Origin: CAZUXY01 sp964624235
Lineage (GTDB): Bacteria; Spirochaetota; UBA4802; UBA5368
Assembly: GCA_964624235.1 (NCBI GenBank)
Contig: CAZUXY010000045.1
Coordinates: 1-41,317 of the forward strand
DNA: 41,317 bases
Direction: 5' to 3'
Below are positions 1-9,204 of this stretch, in pieces (position 1 is the stretch's first letter; each line of letters begins with the position of its first letter). The notes beneath the pieces are model-generated. The model did no database searches and was not told the DNA's origin. It saw only the letters and a program-made list of their open reading frames with translations. The position numbers and the translations under genes are program-made.

Positions 1-779
1 CTGCAAACTGTATACTCTGGATATGCATTACCGCCGGGAAAGCGCCTCCGCACCGGTTTGCCATGAGTCCCAGATTAAAACTTCTTTAATAAGTATAGTA
101 TCGGTCTGTTCATTTATCCAGTACTTTTTCCTGACACCGAATCCGTAACTTCAGCGGAGACATTGCGGGAGGTAGATACGCGGTTTGTCTTATATGTCGA
201 CCTGAATGGATAGCACCCGGGCGTTGTAACGACAGTCGTGGTCGCGCTCTTTATCGCGATGTAAGGCATTGGTCACAGGGCCGTCATGGCTACTGCCGAT
301 GGAAACGGTGCGTACACTGCCGCCGGCATAGATTCCGGCGGCAGGCGCGGCTTTCAGCCAGGGTGGAGGTGATTTCAGATTAAAAGGCAGCATCCGGTCT
401 TTCTGTGCAAAATGTAACGATGCGATATTAATGAGTAATGATTCCGTGATCGGTTTCCTTTACTCCTGGCGGACAGTCCTTTTTCGATAGAAGGGAAAAG
501 ACAGGGCATAAATCATCGGGGAATGCATGGCCTGACCCCGGTTATCCTGTGGCACAGGCTGAACAATAAGAATAACTCAACACCACAAATTGTTCTGTAT
601 AGATATATTCAGTTGCTGAAACTGTTTATGCGGGGATTTCACCGGTTATGTCGCTTAGATGATGAGAGGAATAAATTTTATTAATTTTACGTTCAGTTTG
701 ATATGGGGAGGCTCGATATTAATACAGGATACCGGGGTCGTTTACTGATACCTATTGATAATTATACGGGTGTATATCA
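1..779. other. Leading region with no convincing gene
   Basis: No frame here has both a credible start with a ribosome binding site and a recognisable product. The longest candidate is a 67-codon minus-strand frame at 190-393 with no good Shine-Dalgarno and no family I recognise. Its frame stays open upstream of the ATG to about position 460, so it could be a decayed gene. A perfect 10-bp hairpin lies at 317-344. The stretch from about 580 to 780 is AT-rich and should hold the promoter of the hook operon, but I see no clear sigma-28 or sigma-70 motif. Confidence 0.5.
317..344. repeat. Perfect GC-rich inverted repeat
   Basis: CTGCCGCCGG at 317-326 pairs exactly with CCGGCGGCAG at 335-344 across an 8-base loop. 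No T-tract follows on either strand, so it is not a classical intrinsic terminator. It could be a REP-like element, a factor-binding palindrome or a stable RNA stem. Confidence 0.6.
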
Positions 780-2180
780 ATGCACATTACATTAAAACCG
801 GACCGTCCGGAAGCTCCCGCCGGGAGTGGTCTTCCATTCGACGTAAGGGCTGGCAGCAAAGCTCCTGCTTCATTAATGGACTTCGATGAGATACTCAACC
901 AGCGTATCATCAATCAGGGCGACCTTGTACCCGTGAGAGCGGACGCGGCACCGGTTGAAAATAAACCGGTCCGGACGGATGATCCGCAAAAGAACGTGGA
1001 CATCGCCGCTCGCGGCATGCATGACGATACGGTCGTCGAATCGAAAAAGGACACGGAGAAATCCGCCGGTATAAAAAAAGACCGGGAAACAACGGAACAG
1101 GCGGCGGTACGCGAGGAAAAACGGGAAACGAAATCCAATGACACCGCTGAAAACGAAAAAGTACGGAAAGAAACGGTAATTGAAGCCGGTGCCCGGTGTG
1201 AAATCAAAAAGTCCACTTCAACAACAGAGACAGATCTTGCCGGACTGCTTTCGGTACTTTCCGCCAGGCTCACCGCCATTTCCGATAAATACCCCTTATC
1301 TGCCGAGAGCAAAGACCTGCTGCGGGGACTGAAAAATTCCATCGACGAAATAAGCGGCCAGGTGAAGGAGACCAGTGACAGGAAGGATCTGATCCGGCTG
1401 AAACACCTGATGGATCGTGTGACCGCTCTTCTGGATAAGATAGACCACGGTCGCAGGCATGCGGGGCCTGACAGGGGAATGCCGTTGAACGGGCAGCTTT
1501 TCAGCGATCTGGAAAGCCTGGCCGCGAAGATAAAAAAAATATCCATGAAAACCGGTAAAACCGGAAGTGAAAACACCGCGGACACCTCTATAAAGGGGGA
1601 GGTCAGAGCTTACGCGGATGCCGGTACCTATCAGCGTCCTGGTATAGGGAAAAAAGATTTCAATGACAGCGGCAACCAGTCCCAGCAGGGGAACCAGGGG
1701 ATGAATTTCTCACTGCTCCGACAGGGAAAGGGCACGGATAGTGCCGTACCGGGATCGGCCGTACCGTTGAAAAACCCCCTGTTTGATGAACAGCTCGGCC
1801 GGCTGCTCCAGCAGGCCCAGGTTGTGGTCAAAGACGGCCGCAACGGTTCTTTCACTCTTCGGTTATATCCCGAGAGTCTGGGCAAAGTCACGATCAATCT
1901 CGGTCTTGAACAGGGGACCCTGAGCGGACGGTTTCTGGTCGATACCACCGAGGTAAAGCAGGCATTGATGGAACAGCTCCATTCGGTCAGGGAGCATTTA
2001 TCGGAGGCGGGTATCGCGGTGGGTGATTTTCAGGTGAATGTCCGGGGCGGGGGAGAACGTAATGTGTTCGGTGAAAGACGGGAGCATGTTCCCCTCTACG
2101 GCCTGCAGGAGAAGGCGGGTGAAAGTTTTGAATATGTCGCCGCCAGGTATCATGACGGCACGATCGATGTTATTATTTAG
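780..2180 (+). CDS. fliK: Flagellar hook-length control protein FliK
   Basis: This 466-residue protein is the probable molecular ruler that sets hook length and switches the flagellar export apparatus from hook to filament substrates. Residues about 335-421 match the Flg_hook C-terminal domain, with the typical pattern FTLRLYPESLGKVTINL followed by an amphipathic helix (residues near ALMEQLHSVREHLSEAGI). The N-terminal two thirds are hydrophilic, Lys/Glu-rich and low in complexity (about residues 60-160), as is usual for the ruler part. It is the first gene of a tight operon: its stop is 9 bases before flgD. In spirochaetes the same order is known as tap1/fliK-flgD-flgE. The start ATG at 780 has only a weak upstream GGGTG. 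Assignment rests on the C-terminal domain and synteny; the N-terminal part is not conserved enough to judge. Confidence 0.9.
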   Translation: MHITLKPDRPEAPAGSGLPFDVRAGSKAPASLMDFDEILNQRIINQGDLVPVRADAAPVENKPVRTDDPQKNVDIAARGMHDDTVVESKKDTEKSAGIKKDRETTEQAAVREEKRETKSNDTAENEKVRKETVIEAGARCEIKKSTSTTETDLAGLLSVLSARLTAISDKYPLSAESKDLLRGLKNSIDEISGQVKETSDRKDLIRLKHLMDRVTALLDKIDHGRRHAGPDRGMPLNGQLFSDLESLAAKIKKISMKTGKTGSENTADTSIKGEVRAYADAGTYQRPGIGKKDFNDSGNQSQQGNQGMNFSLLRQGKGTDSAVPGSAVPLKNPLFDEQLGRLLQQAQVVVKDGRNGSFTLRLYPESLGKVTINLGLEQGTLSGRFLVDTTEVKQALMEQLHSVREHLSEAGIAVGDFQVNVRGGGERNVFGERREHVPLYGLQEKAGESFEYVAARYHDGTIDVII

Positions 2181-2189
2181 GAGCGGCCC

Positions 2190-2909
2190 ATGGGAACCAG
2201 AACGACGATGAATCTAGATGAACTTGCCACTGTCAGAAAACAGGCAGAACAAACAAATGCCCGCCTGAAGAAGAGGGACGGGAGCCTGAAAGGAGATATG
2301 GGAAAAGACGCGTTCCTGAAGCTTCTGGTTACTGAACTGAGGCACCAGGACCCCACCCAGCCGATGCAGGACAGGGAGTTTATATCACAGATGGCGACCT
2401 TTTCATCGCTTGAGCAGATGACCAATATAAACACCGCGATACAGAGCCTGTACCGCAGCAGCAGGTCTGCCGAGGCTTACGGTCTGCTGGGGAAGCGGGT
2501 CCAGGGATTCGATAACGTCACCGGTAAACTAATCGACGGAACGGTGTCACGCCTGTTTTATAAGGACAACCAGGTCCGCCTGGTGGTGGGGAACAGGGAC
2601 CTGGGAATAGAAGACATACACTCGGTCTTCCCGCCCGAAGAGGCGCGCAAAACAGTCAGGGAAAAACCCGTTTCCGGCATCGACCATCCGCGCACGGCAC
2701 GCCGCGAGGAGCTTCCTCCCGCAGGGCCCGATCGGATTACGTATAAAGATGAAGCCGGAGAAACTGCGGCGGATATTTCTGTCGATAACAGAGTGATGAT
2801 GAAAGACATTAATAATAGCATCAAGAAGACGCCGATTAATAACGATATTAATATTGAAGCAGCGGCCGGGGCCTACAAAAAAACGGGAATACCCCCGGTT
2901 TCTAAATAA
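2190..2909 (+). CDS. flgD: Flagellar hook assembly scaffold FlgD
   Basis: FlgD caps the growing hook and helps FlgE subunits polymerise. Residues about 37-76 carry the family signature, GKDAFLKLLVTELRHQDPTQ followed by PMQDREFISQMATFSSLEQM. Residues about 108-150 look like the second conserved part (a VQGFDNVTGKLIDGTVSRL-type beta region). The last 90 residues form a charged extension without a recognisable domain, and the protein (239 aa) is longer than a minimal FlgD. The start ATG at 2190 follows a GGAGCGG Shine-Dalgarno that overlaps the fliK stop, so the two genes are probably translationally coupled. The gene sits between fliK and flgE, which supports the assignment. Confidence 0.93.
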   Translation: MGTRTTMNLDELATVRKQAEQTNARLKKRDGSLKGDMGKDAFLKLLVTELRHQDPTQPMQDREFISQMATFSSLEQMTNINTAIQSLYRSSRSAEAYGLLGKRVQGFDNVTGKLIDGTVSRLFYKDNQVRLVVGNRDLGIEDIHSVFPPEEARKTVREKPVSGIDHPRTARREELPPAGPDRITYKDEAGETAADISVDNRVMMKDINNSIKKTPINNDINIEAAAGAYKKTGIPPVSK

Positions 2910-2960
2910 CGCCGTCGCGGCGCAAAAAGCGAGTATAAACAATTCAGGAGTTTACGCCTT

Positions 2961-4334
2961 ATGATGAGATCATTGTTTTCCGGAGTGTCCGGACTCAAGA
3001 ACCACCAGACCAGGATGGATGTGATCGGACACAATATATCAAACGTCAATACCTACGGTTACAAGTTCAGCAGGGTGACCTTTCAGGACATGCTCTCCCA
3101 GACCCTGGCCGGCGCCGCGAAACCCGAGGAAGACAAGGGAGGGGTCAATCCACGACAGGTAGGTCTGGGAATGACCATCGCCTCTATCGACAGGATCTTC
3201 ACCCAGGGCAGTCTCCAGAATACGGGGAACCAGACCGATCTCGCCCTGTCAGGCGACGGCTTTTTTATCCTGGGCAAGGGAGACAAGAATTTTTACACCA
3301 GGGCGGGCAACTTCACGCTCGACAGGGACGGCACAATGGTGAACCCCGCCAACGGCCTCAGGGTAAAGGGATGGATGGCCGTTACCAATGAAAGGGGTGA
3401 AAAGGTCGTCAATTCCACAGGTACTCCCGAGGACATCGTGATACCTATTTACGGCAAGATCGATGCCAAGGAAACCAATTACGTACGCTACAAATGCAAC
3501 CTGGACTCCAAGATGCCGGTAGTACCCGCGAATGCGACCGGACGCATGAGGTCCTCCGCGGGGGTGACTACCAACATAGACGTGTATGATAAGCTGGGTA
3601 ATCCCCACCGGATGACCATGACTTTCTGGCGCACCGGTACCAATCAGTGGACGGCGTCGGCCGCCATAACCGACGCACTGGGACAGATGATTCTCGACGT
3701 CCCGGCGGGCGCCAACCAGGCGAACAATCCGAATCCCGGCAGCCGCATCAATCTCAGGTTCTCTCCCGAGGGCAGACTCATTTCGGTCGCTGACGGGGGA
3801 AGTCCCGACGAGCTTAACCAGGGTGATCTGGTCATCAACGCCAATTACCGGGTCGCCGGCGACCCGACCATTCGGACCATACGGCTCGATCTGGGAAAGG
3901 CGGGACTGCTGGAAGGCATAACCCAGTTCTCGTCCGTTTCCACCACCAAGGCGGTAGAGCAGGACGGTTTCGGAATGGGATACATGGAATCGTTCAACAT
4001 CGACAATTCGGGTATCATTACGGGGATATATTCTAACGGCGCAAAACTTATGGTCGGACAGGTCGCCATGGCGGTATTCAACAATCCCATGGGACTCACC
4101 GCCTCCGGTGAAAACCTGTTCGAGGTATCAAACAATTCAGGCCTGCCCAATATAGGTCCCGCCGATCAGGCCGGTCGCGGAAAAATCATCGCCGGCACGC
4201 TGGAAATGTCAAATGTCGACCTCGCCGAGCAGTTCACCGATATGATCATTACCCAGCGCGGTTTCCAGGCGAATTCAAGGAGTATCACCACTTCCGACCA
4301 GATGCTGCAGGAACTGCTGAGCCTGAAACGATAG
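2961..4334 (+). CDS. flgE: Flagellar hook protein FlgE (spirochaete cross-linking type)
   Basis: FlgE polymerises into the hook, the universal joint between motor and filament; in spirochaetes the hook lies in the periplasm. The 457-residue protein starts with the rod/hook motif SLFSGVSGLKNHQTRMDVIG then HNISNVNTYGYK. It has NQTDLALSGDGFFIL near residue 95 and ends with the conserved LAEQFTDMIITQRGFQANSR helix. K166, C179 and N180 (within YGKIDAKETNYVRYKCN) match the spacing of the T. denticola lysinoalanine cross-link residues K165, C178 and N179. This is family knowledge applied to residues seen here. It follows flgD by 51 bases with an AGGAG site at about 2945, and a strong terminator lies downstream. 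Confidence 0.96.
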   Translation: MMRSLFSGVSGLKNHQTRMDVIGHNISNVNTYGYKFSRVTFQDMLSQTLAGAAKPEEDKGGVNPRQVGLGMTIASIDRIFTQGSLQNTGNQTDLALSGDGFFILGKGDKNFYTRAGNFTLDRDGTMVNPANGLRVKGWMAVTNERGEKVVNSTGTPEDIVIPIYGKIDAKETNYVRYKCNLDSKMPVVPANATGRMRSSAGVTTNIDVYDKLGNPHRMTMTFWRTGTNQWTASAAITDALGQMILDVPAGANQANNPNPGSRINLRFSPEGRLISVADGGSPDELNQGDLVINANYRVAGDPTIRTIRLDLGKAGLLEGITQFSSVSTTKAVEQDGFGMGYMESFNIDNSGIITGIYSNGAKLMVGQVAMAVFNNPMGLTASGENLFEVSNNSGLPNIGPADQAGRGKIIAGTLEMSNVDLAEQFTDMIITQRGFQANSRSITTSDQMLQELLSLKR

Positions 4335-4365
4335 GCGACATGCCGTTACAGCGGGAAGCCGCGGG

Positions 4366-4399
4366 AACCCCGGTAGATATAACCGGGGTTCTTTCATTT
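4366..4399 (+). terminator. Intrinsic terminator after flgE
   Basis: AACCCCGGT (4366-4374) pairs exactly with ACCGGGGTT (4382-4390) over a 7-base loop, followed by the T-rich CTTTCATTT. It closes the fliK-flgD-flgE unit. The genes that often follow flgE in spirochaetes (flbD, motA, motB) are therefore not in this operon. Confidence 0.8.
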
Positions 4400-4505
4400 G
4401 CAGCAACGGCGAAAAGTGCTTGAGGGTATTGCGGTAAATTTATAGAAAAGACAGATATTCGTAAACGACTCCGGGAACCGGTGCATCCCGTTGATTAATA
4501 ACTGT

Positions 4506-7049
4506 ATGATGATCTCATTTCCACTTTATAACATCCCTCCGCTCCTTTGTCTGATAACCGGAGTGTCGCTTGCGCTCGGGGGTCTCTACAGGAGAGAGTT
4601 CAAGTTTGAAAACCTGCTTTTTCCCCTCATCTGCATCTGGTGGTCGATGCCATCGTCCATATTCATCAGCCATTACGTACTTTCCGATCCGGGTAAAATA
4701 CTGATACTTGAAAAGGGGGTGCATTTACTCTTTGTCTTCATAGTGCCGATTAATGTGTTCTTTTTCCATCAGGTTCTCGGTTTAAAACGCAGATACCTGG
4801 AAGCGGCGATGTTTATCGCAAGCGGGGCGTTTGCGCTGCTTATTCCCGCCGACAACTATCTCAGCGGATTACACTGCTACGAATGGGGATGTATCGCCAA
4901 AGCCGGCACGGGAATCATGTTTTTCGGCGTGTACTGCCTGGGCGCCCTTGCATATACGGGCGCACTCATTGTAAAGAGTATCAGGAAAAAGAATGGCGAG
5001 CGGGTGAAGATGAAGACCCGGTACCTGCTGTTGCCGATAATCGTCATGGAGTTTCTCCGTCTTCTTGATTTCCCCGCAATGATGGGGATCGACCTTTACC
5101 CGCCGGGGAATTTCGTGTTTATACCCCTGGCGATCATGTGGATCGGGACGGTGCGGTACGGCCTGATCGATGTACGCGGCGTGCTGCACCGAACCCTGAT
5201 CTGGGCGGTACTGGTGTCGGTAATTATCATGCCTAACGTGCTGCTCTATGCGCTGCTCAATCAGCGGCTGGCAGGGGCAGGGGGAACTACGCTGTTTCCG
5301 GTCTTTGCGCTCTGGTTTATCCTCAACTACCTTTTTTTCACCAGGGTACGCCCCCTGATCAATAAAATATTCCGGCGAAGGATGGTCGACCTTGCCAGGC
5401 TGGAGTCCCAGTTTATCGGCGATATCGCGTTTCTGAAGAATGTCAAGAACCTGATTGAAGAGTTTCAGGAGTTGTTCTCCCACGCGCTGAAAATTTCCGG
5501 GGTGGAAGTTTACCTGAAGCAGGAAGGGACCGTTTTCTACGAAAACACGCATGGAGCGGTAATCGAGGTCGATCAGGAAATAGAGGAGTGGTTCATAGGA
5601 GCCGATCACATGGCCGAAAGAAGCAGTGTGACTACCAGTCCCTACTACGGGGTGATCCGGGAAAAACTTGTGAAGATTTTCGACGGTACCGGCTGCGGCA
5701 CCATCATCCCCCTTGTGCAGACCCATACTGTTCTGGGACTGGTGATGGTTCCCCGAAGGAAAGGCTCCGCGGTTTTTTCGGAGGAAGAGGTCAGGTTTAT
5801 CAACGGTATACGAACGGCGGTTTCAATCTCCCTCTCCAATTCCCTTATGTACCAGAATCTCAGCGCCATGAAGGAAAATCTCGAAGTCCTGGTGGAGGAG
5901 CGCACCCGCGAACTGCATAAAAAAAACGACCAGATGACCTTCGAGCTGAAGGTGGCAAGCGACGTGCAGAAACTTATACTTTCCCCCCGTCTGCCCGATA
6001 CCGATCGGCTCCGGGTTGCGGCGGGTATTATTCCGCTCATGGAGGTGAGTGGTGATTTTTACAGTGTAACCGCACTCGGTCCGGATACGACAGCGTTTGC
6101 GATAGTTGACGTTTCCGGACATGGTCTTCCGTCGGCACTGCTGACGTCGATGATCAAGGCAGAGCTGGAAGGTCAGTTGAAGATAAAGAACCGCCGCGCC
6201 TCGGAGGTGTGTGCGGCCATAAACAGGAACCTGAGCCCTCACCTGCAGGACACCGGGTTTTACTTCACCATGATCCTGGGAATAATTAATATCGAAAAGA
6301 TGACCTTTGAATACACCAACTGCGGTCATCCCGCCCCCCTGATAGTTTCGACCGGTGGGAATATCAGGGAAATGGGACTGCAGCAACTGCCGGTCGGCCT
6401 GACGGCGGACGCGGTGTATGAAGACCACGTTGAGCGTCTTCATGAGGGGGACCGGATTGTGGCCTTCAGCGATGGCATCGTCGATGCCCGCAACAGCCGG
6501 GACGAGTTTTACGGCGACCGTTGTTTAATGGATGAGATAAGGACGACCCTTTCGAAAACGCCCCGGTCCCAGGTCACGGCGATTCTGAACAGCATCGCCG
6601 TGTTTCAGGAAAAACCGGACGCCGTAAAAAAAGATGATATGACCATCCTGATCGCGGAAATAAAAAAACCGTCTGCCGGCGTGGAGAGTGTCAATCCGAA
6701 AGATGCCCTGGAGTATTTCAGGGCGAAGCAATATGATATGGCCCTTACCGTACTCGAAGGGGCAGACGAAAGCGAATTAAATCCCCTGTACCGCTTTCTT
6801 GCCGGCAAGCTCCACTTCAGGATGGGTGATTTCCAGCGGTCGCTCGACTGTCTGGACAAGGCCCTGGAGGGTGACGGCGACAATATAGAATATCTCTATT
6901 TCAAGGGCAAGGTGCTCTACAAGGCCCGGCGGTTGGAAGAATCAGCCGCTCTGTTCAGAAGGGTGCTTGATATAAATCCCGGCTACAAACAGGCGGCCCG
7001 TCTGGTTGAGAAGATCGGCCGTGGTTCCGCTTGCCGGGGAAAGGCTTGA
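4506..7049 (+). CDS. Membrane-anchored GAF-SpoIIE (PP2C) phosphatase with TPR tail
   Basis: A probable sensor phosphatase of the partner-switching type. Residues about 1-290 are very hydrophobic, with seven or more membrane segments resembling the 7TM sensor region of some histidine kinases. A GAF-like region follows at about 310-455, then a coiled coil (KENLEVLVEERTRELHKKND) at about 455-490. The SpoIIE/PP2C domain at about 490-715 shows the metal-binding pattern: MEVSGDFY, VDVSGHGLPSALL, FSDGIVDARN and KKDDMTILI. The last 115 residues contain about two TPR units. Such enzymes dephosphorylate anti-sigma-factor antagonists; no antagonist or anti-sigma gene is in the window. The start is uncertain: an in-frame TTG at 4491 and ATGs at 4506 and 4509 all lack a good Shine-Dalgarno. 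It lies after the flgE terminator, so a role in motility is only positional inference. Confidence 0.85.
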   Translation: MMISFPLYNIPPLLCLITGVSLALGGLYRREFKFENLLFPLICIWWSMPSSIFISHYVLSDPGKILILEKGVHLLFVFIVPINVFFFHQVLGLKRRYLEAAMFIASGAFALLIPADNYLSGLHCYEWGCIAKAGTGIMFFGVYCLGALAYTGALIVKSIRKKNGERVKMKTRYLLLPIIVMEFLRLLDFPAMMGIDLYPPGNFVFIPLAIMWIGTVRYGLIDVRGVLHRTLIWAVLVSVIIMPNVLLYALLNQRLAGAGGTTLFPVFALWFILNYLFFTRVRPLINKIFRRRMVDLARLESQFIGDIAFLKNVKNLIEEFQELFSHALKISGVEVYLKQEGTVFYENTHGAVIEVDQEIEEWFIGADHMAERSSVTTSPYYGVIREKLVKIFDGTGCGTIIPLVQTHTVLGLVMVPRRKGSAVFSEEEVRFINGIRTAVSISLSNSLMYQNLSAMKENLEVLVEERTRELHKKNDQMTFELKVASDVQKLILSPRLPDTDRLRVAAGIIPLMEVSGDFYSVTALGPDTTAFAIVDVSGHGLPSALLTSMIKAELEGQLKIKNRRASEVCAAINRNLSPHLQDTGFYFTMILGIINIEKMTFEYTNCGHPAPLIVSTGGNIREMGLQQLPVGLTADAVYEDHVERLHEGDRIVAFSDGIVDARNSRDEFYGDRCLMDEIRTTLSKTPRSQVTAILNSIAVFQEKPDAVKKDDMTILIAEIKKPSAGVESVNPKDALEYFRAKQYDMALTVLEGADESELNPLYRFLAGKLHFRMGDFQRSLDCLDKALEGDGDNIEYLYFKGKVLYKARRLEESAALFRRVLDINPGYKQAARLVEKIGRGSACRGKA

Positions 7050-7127
7050 ATCCGCCGCCGCTGGTCTTTCAATCGGGACCGCCGGATAGAACGTATGGAT
7101 GATCCGAAGGGGGGTATCGCTTCCAGG

Positions 7128-8375
7128 TCAGCGTCCAAGGTTTTCGGCGACCAGTTCGCTGAGGGATTTCACCTCTACGTCCATGCCGTAGCCGTCTTTA
7201 ATGGTGTTGAGCTGCAACAGGCAGTTCTCACAGGCTGATACCACTGTTTTTGCGCCGGTGCGGTCGATCTGATCCCTTTTCGCACGGCCGGACTTGATCC
7301 TGAATTCCTCGTTATCCAGCGCCACCAGCCCGCCCCCTCCTCCGCAGCACCAGTTGTATTCCCTGGTAGGGCTCATCTCCCGGTAGTCGGCGCACAGTAA
7401 TGAGAGGATTTCCCTCGGTTCTTCGAAGACACCCCCGTTGCGTCCCAGCTGGCAGGGATCGTGATAGGTCAGCGGTCCGGGAACGGCCCCGCGCTTTATG
7501 CTGATGCGTTTTTCACCGAGATACTGGTGAATTTTTTCGACGATACTGGTGACCTTGAAGGGCAGGGGACCCATCATGAATTTTGGGATACGGTAGGCCG
7601 TGCCGCACTCGACGATGACCACCTCCCTGACACCCAGGTCTTTCGCCTCGTTAATTACCCTGTTCGCGATAAAGGTCATCTTTTCGGGATCCCCCACGAA
7701 GGCGCCGAAATTCACCGCTTCAAAGAATGAGAGCGACCAGTTTTCCCCGGCGGCGTTGAAGATCACCGCGGGGTGTATAATGGAGTGGGCGCCCGAGAGT
7801 CCGACAAACAGTACTTCAGCGCCTTTTTTGTCCATGGGGATCAGTCCTTCAGCCGAAGGGAGGTTGAGGCGCTTTTGCACCTCTGCTTCAAGGTCTTTGA
7901 TCACCTCACGAAATCCTTTTTTGAAGTCTTCAATGCTCTTCCCCTTTTCAACGGCGGCGTCGGCCAGCATGACCAGCTCCTCGGGCGCCGTGCCGTTTTC
8001 CAGAAGCAACACCTTGGCTATCGAGAGAATGTGGGGCGTGTCGATGCCGAAGGGGCAGTACACCATGCACCGCCGGCACCCGGTACAGGAAAAAGCGGCC
8101 TCACGCAGTTCATCCATCACACTGTCCGAGAAAGGGGTGGCGTCGCCCCAGTAGGGTAAAAGGGCGCCGGAAGGCCTGAGGTATTTTTTAAAGATTTTCC
8201 TTACCACCTCCGCGCGGTGTACCGGGGAATATTCTTTCCTGGGAATTCCGTAATAGACATGACAGGTGTCGTAGCAGAGGCCGCACCTGGTGCAGAGGTC
8301 CAGGTAAAAACGCATCGGTTTGTTGAGCCGCCGCCGTATGGTTTTTTTTAATTGCCGGGTTTGTGTCTTTTCCAT
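7128..8375 (-). CDS. DsrK/HdrD-like iron-sulfur oxidoreductase subunit
   Basis: This 415-residue protein resembles DsrK, the catalytic Fe-S subunit of the DsrMK(JOP) membrane complex, and HdrD of heterodisulfide reductase. Two ferredoxin-type [4Fe-4S] motifs are visible: CTRCGLCYDTC (about residues 28-38) and CTGCRRCMVYCP (about 96-107). Near the C terminus is a complete CCG motif: DPC, then 34 residues, CC, then 37 residues, CENC. In HdrB/HdrD such a CCG domain holds a non-cubane [4Fe-4S] cluster that reduces disulfides. The gene is the last of a four-gene run, 72 bases after the DsrM-like membrane subunit, its likely electron partner. The ATG at 8375 follows an AGGA site. The true substrate (heterodisulfide, persulfide or protein trisulfide) cannot be read from the sequence; related lactate-utilisation or glycolate-oxidase Fe-S proteins are less likely in this context. 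Confidence 0.85.
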   Translation of the reverse strand: MEKTQTRQLKKTIRRRLNKPMRFYLDLCTRCGLCYDTCHVYYGIPRKEYSPVHRAEVVRKIFKKYLRPSGALLPYWGDATPFSDSVMDELREAAFSCTGCRRCMVYCPFGIDTPHILSIAKVLLLENGTAPEELVMLADAAVEKGKSIEDFKKGFREVIKDLEAEVQKRLNLPSAEGLIPMDKKGAEVLFVGLSGAHSIIHPAVIFNAAGENWSLSFFEAVNFGAFVGDPEKMTFIANRVINEAKDLGVREVVIVECGTAYRIPKFMMGPLPFKVTSIVEKIHQYLGEKRISIKRGAVPGPLTYHDPCQLGRNGGVFEEPREILSLLCADYREMSPTREYNWCCGGGGGLVALDNEEFRIKSGRAKRDQIDRTGAKTVVSACENCLLQLNTIKDGYGMDVEVKSLSELVAENLGR

Positions 8376-8447
8376 TGGTATTAGTCCTATGGTATAAACT
8401 TCATGCTCAGGGCAATCCCTGTTATGTGCTTCACGGTTTTGAACCCA

Positions 8448-9164
8448 TCACTTCCTTTTGATTCCGAGTGCCGCGAATACAAAGACCGAGTGTATCATCT
8501 TGCTGAAGGGGAATATCATCAGGAACAGGTTGGCGAACAGAACGTGCAGCATAAGTATCACGTAATGAGGGGACGCGGTAATGGTCGCGGGCAGCTCCGG
8601 GTTGAAACTGACCATGCTGTTTAAATAAACGCGGTAATCCTCCACGGGTATGTCGAAACCGGCGATTCCGTACCGGGCGGCGAGATGCATGTGACTGCCG
8701 AAGATGAAGGTGAGAAAAAGCAGCAGGAGCAGCAGGTAGTCCTCCGGCACCGATATTTCGCGGTAGGGAGTTTTAAACCTGCGGAAGAGGAAATACACTA
8801 CCGAGACGATGAGGATAATGCCCACCCATCCCGCGCCCAGGAAAACTTCGTGGGGGACGGTCTGGATTATCCTGAACTCCCTGATGAGCTCCAGGTGCCC
8901 GATTAAAAGCAGCGCGAAGGCGATATGATATGCCAGGATGAATACCCAGAGCACCCTGTCCCTTCTAAAGGCAACCGGCACCGTGAGTGCCTCCAGAAGC
9001 GTTCCTATTGTCGGATGGACCTTCCTCGGAAAAACCCCGAGGGTCCCCCTGATGGAAGGCGAAGATAGTATCACCAGGAACTTGATGGTAGTTCCGATGA
9101 TCAGCGTGCCGAAAGCCATGTATACCATCGGAACCATCACAAAGTAATACATTTTATCCCACAT
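8448..9164 (-). CDS. DsrM/NarI-like cytochrome b membrane subunit
   Basis: A 238-residue integral membrane protein with about five or six hydrophobic segments. The layout fits the NarI/DsrM family of dihaem cytochrome b subunits, which pass electrons between the quinone pool and a peripheral Fe-S subunit. Candidate haem-ligand histidines occur in AYHIAFALLLIGHLELI (around residues 79-92), FGSHMHLAARYG (about 156-165) and the last segments (SPHYVILMLHVLFANLF). It is flanked by the DsrK-like gene and by tusA, the usual partner arrangement. The ATG at 9164 is preceded by a strong AGAGGAAATA site. The exact haem ligands cannot be assigned without an alignment. Confidence 0.83.
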   Translation of the reverse strand: MWDKMYYFVMVPMVYMAFGTLIIGTTIKFLVILSSPSIRGTLGVFPRKVHPTIGTLLEALTVPVAFRRDRVLWVFILAYHIAFALLLIGHLELIREFRIIQTVPHEVFLGAGWVGIILIVSVVYFLFRRFKTPYREISVPEDYLLLLLLFLTFIFGSHMHLAARYGIAGFDIPVEDYRVYLNSMVSFNPELPATITASPHYVILMLHVLFANLFLMIFPFSKMIHSVFVFAALGIKRK

Positions 9165-9204
9165 TATTTCCTCTCAATACAGGTCGGCGTCTGTGTATGC
9201 AGGT

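Noticed and set aside
190..393. Minus-strand 67-codon frame
   Set aside because: No good ribosome site, no recognisable family, and it spans the 317-344 hairpin; at best a decayed gene.
914..1585. Minus-strand 223-codon Ser-rich frame
   Set aside because: It is antisense to fliK, whose C-terminal domain and operon context are clear.
4869..5726. Minus-strand 285-codon frame
   Set aside because: Antisense to the 7TM-GAF-SpoIIE gene; His/Asp/Arg-rich shadow composition and no domain.
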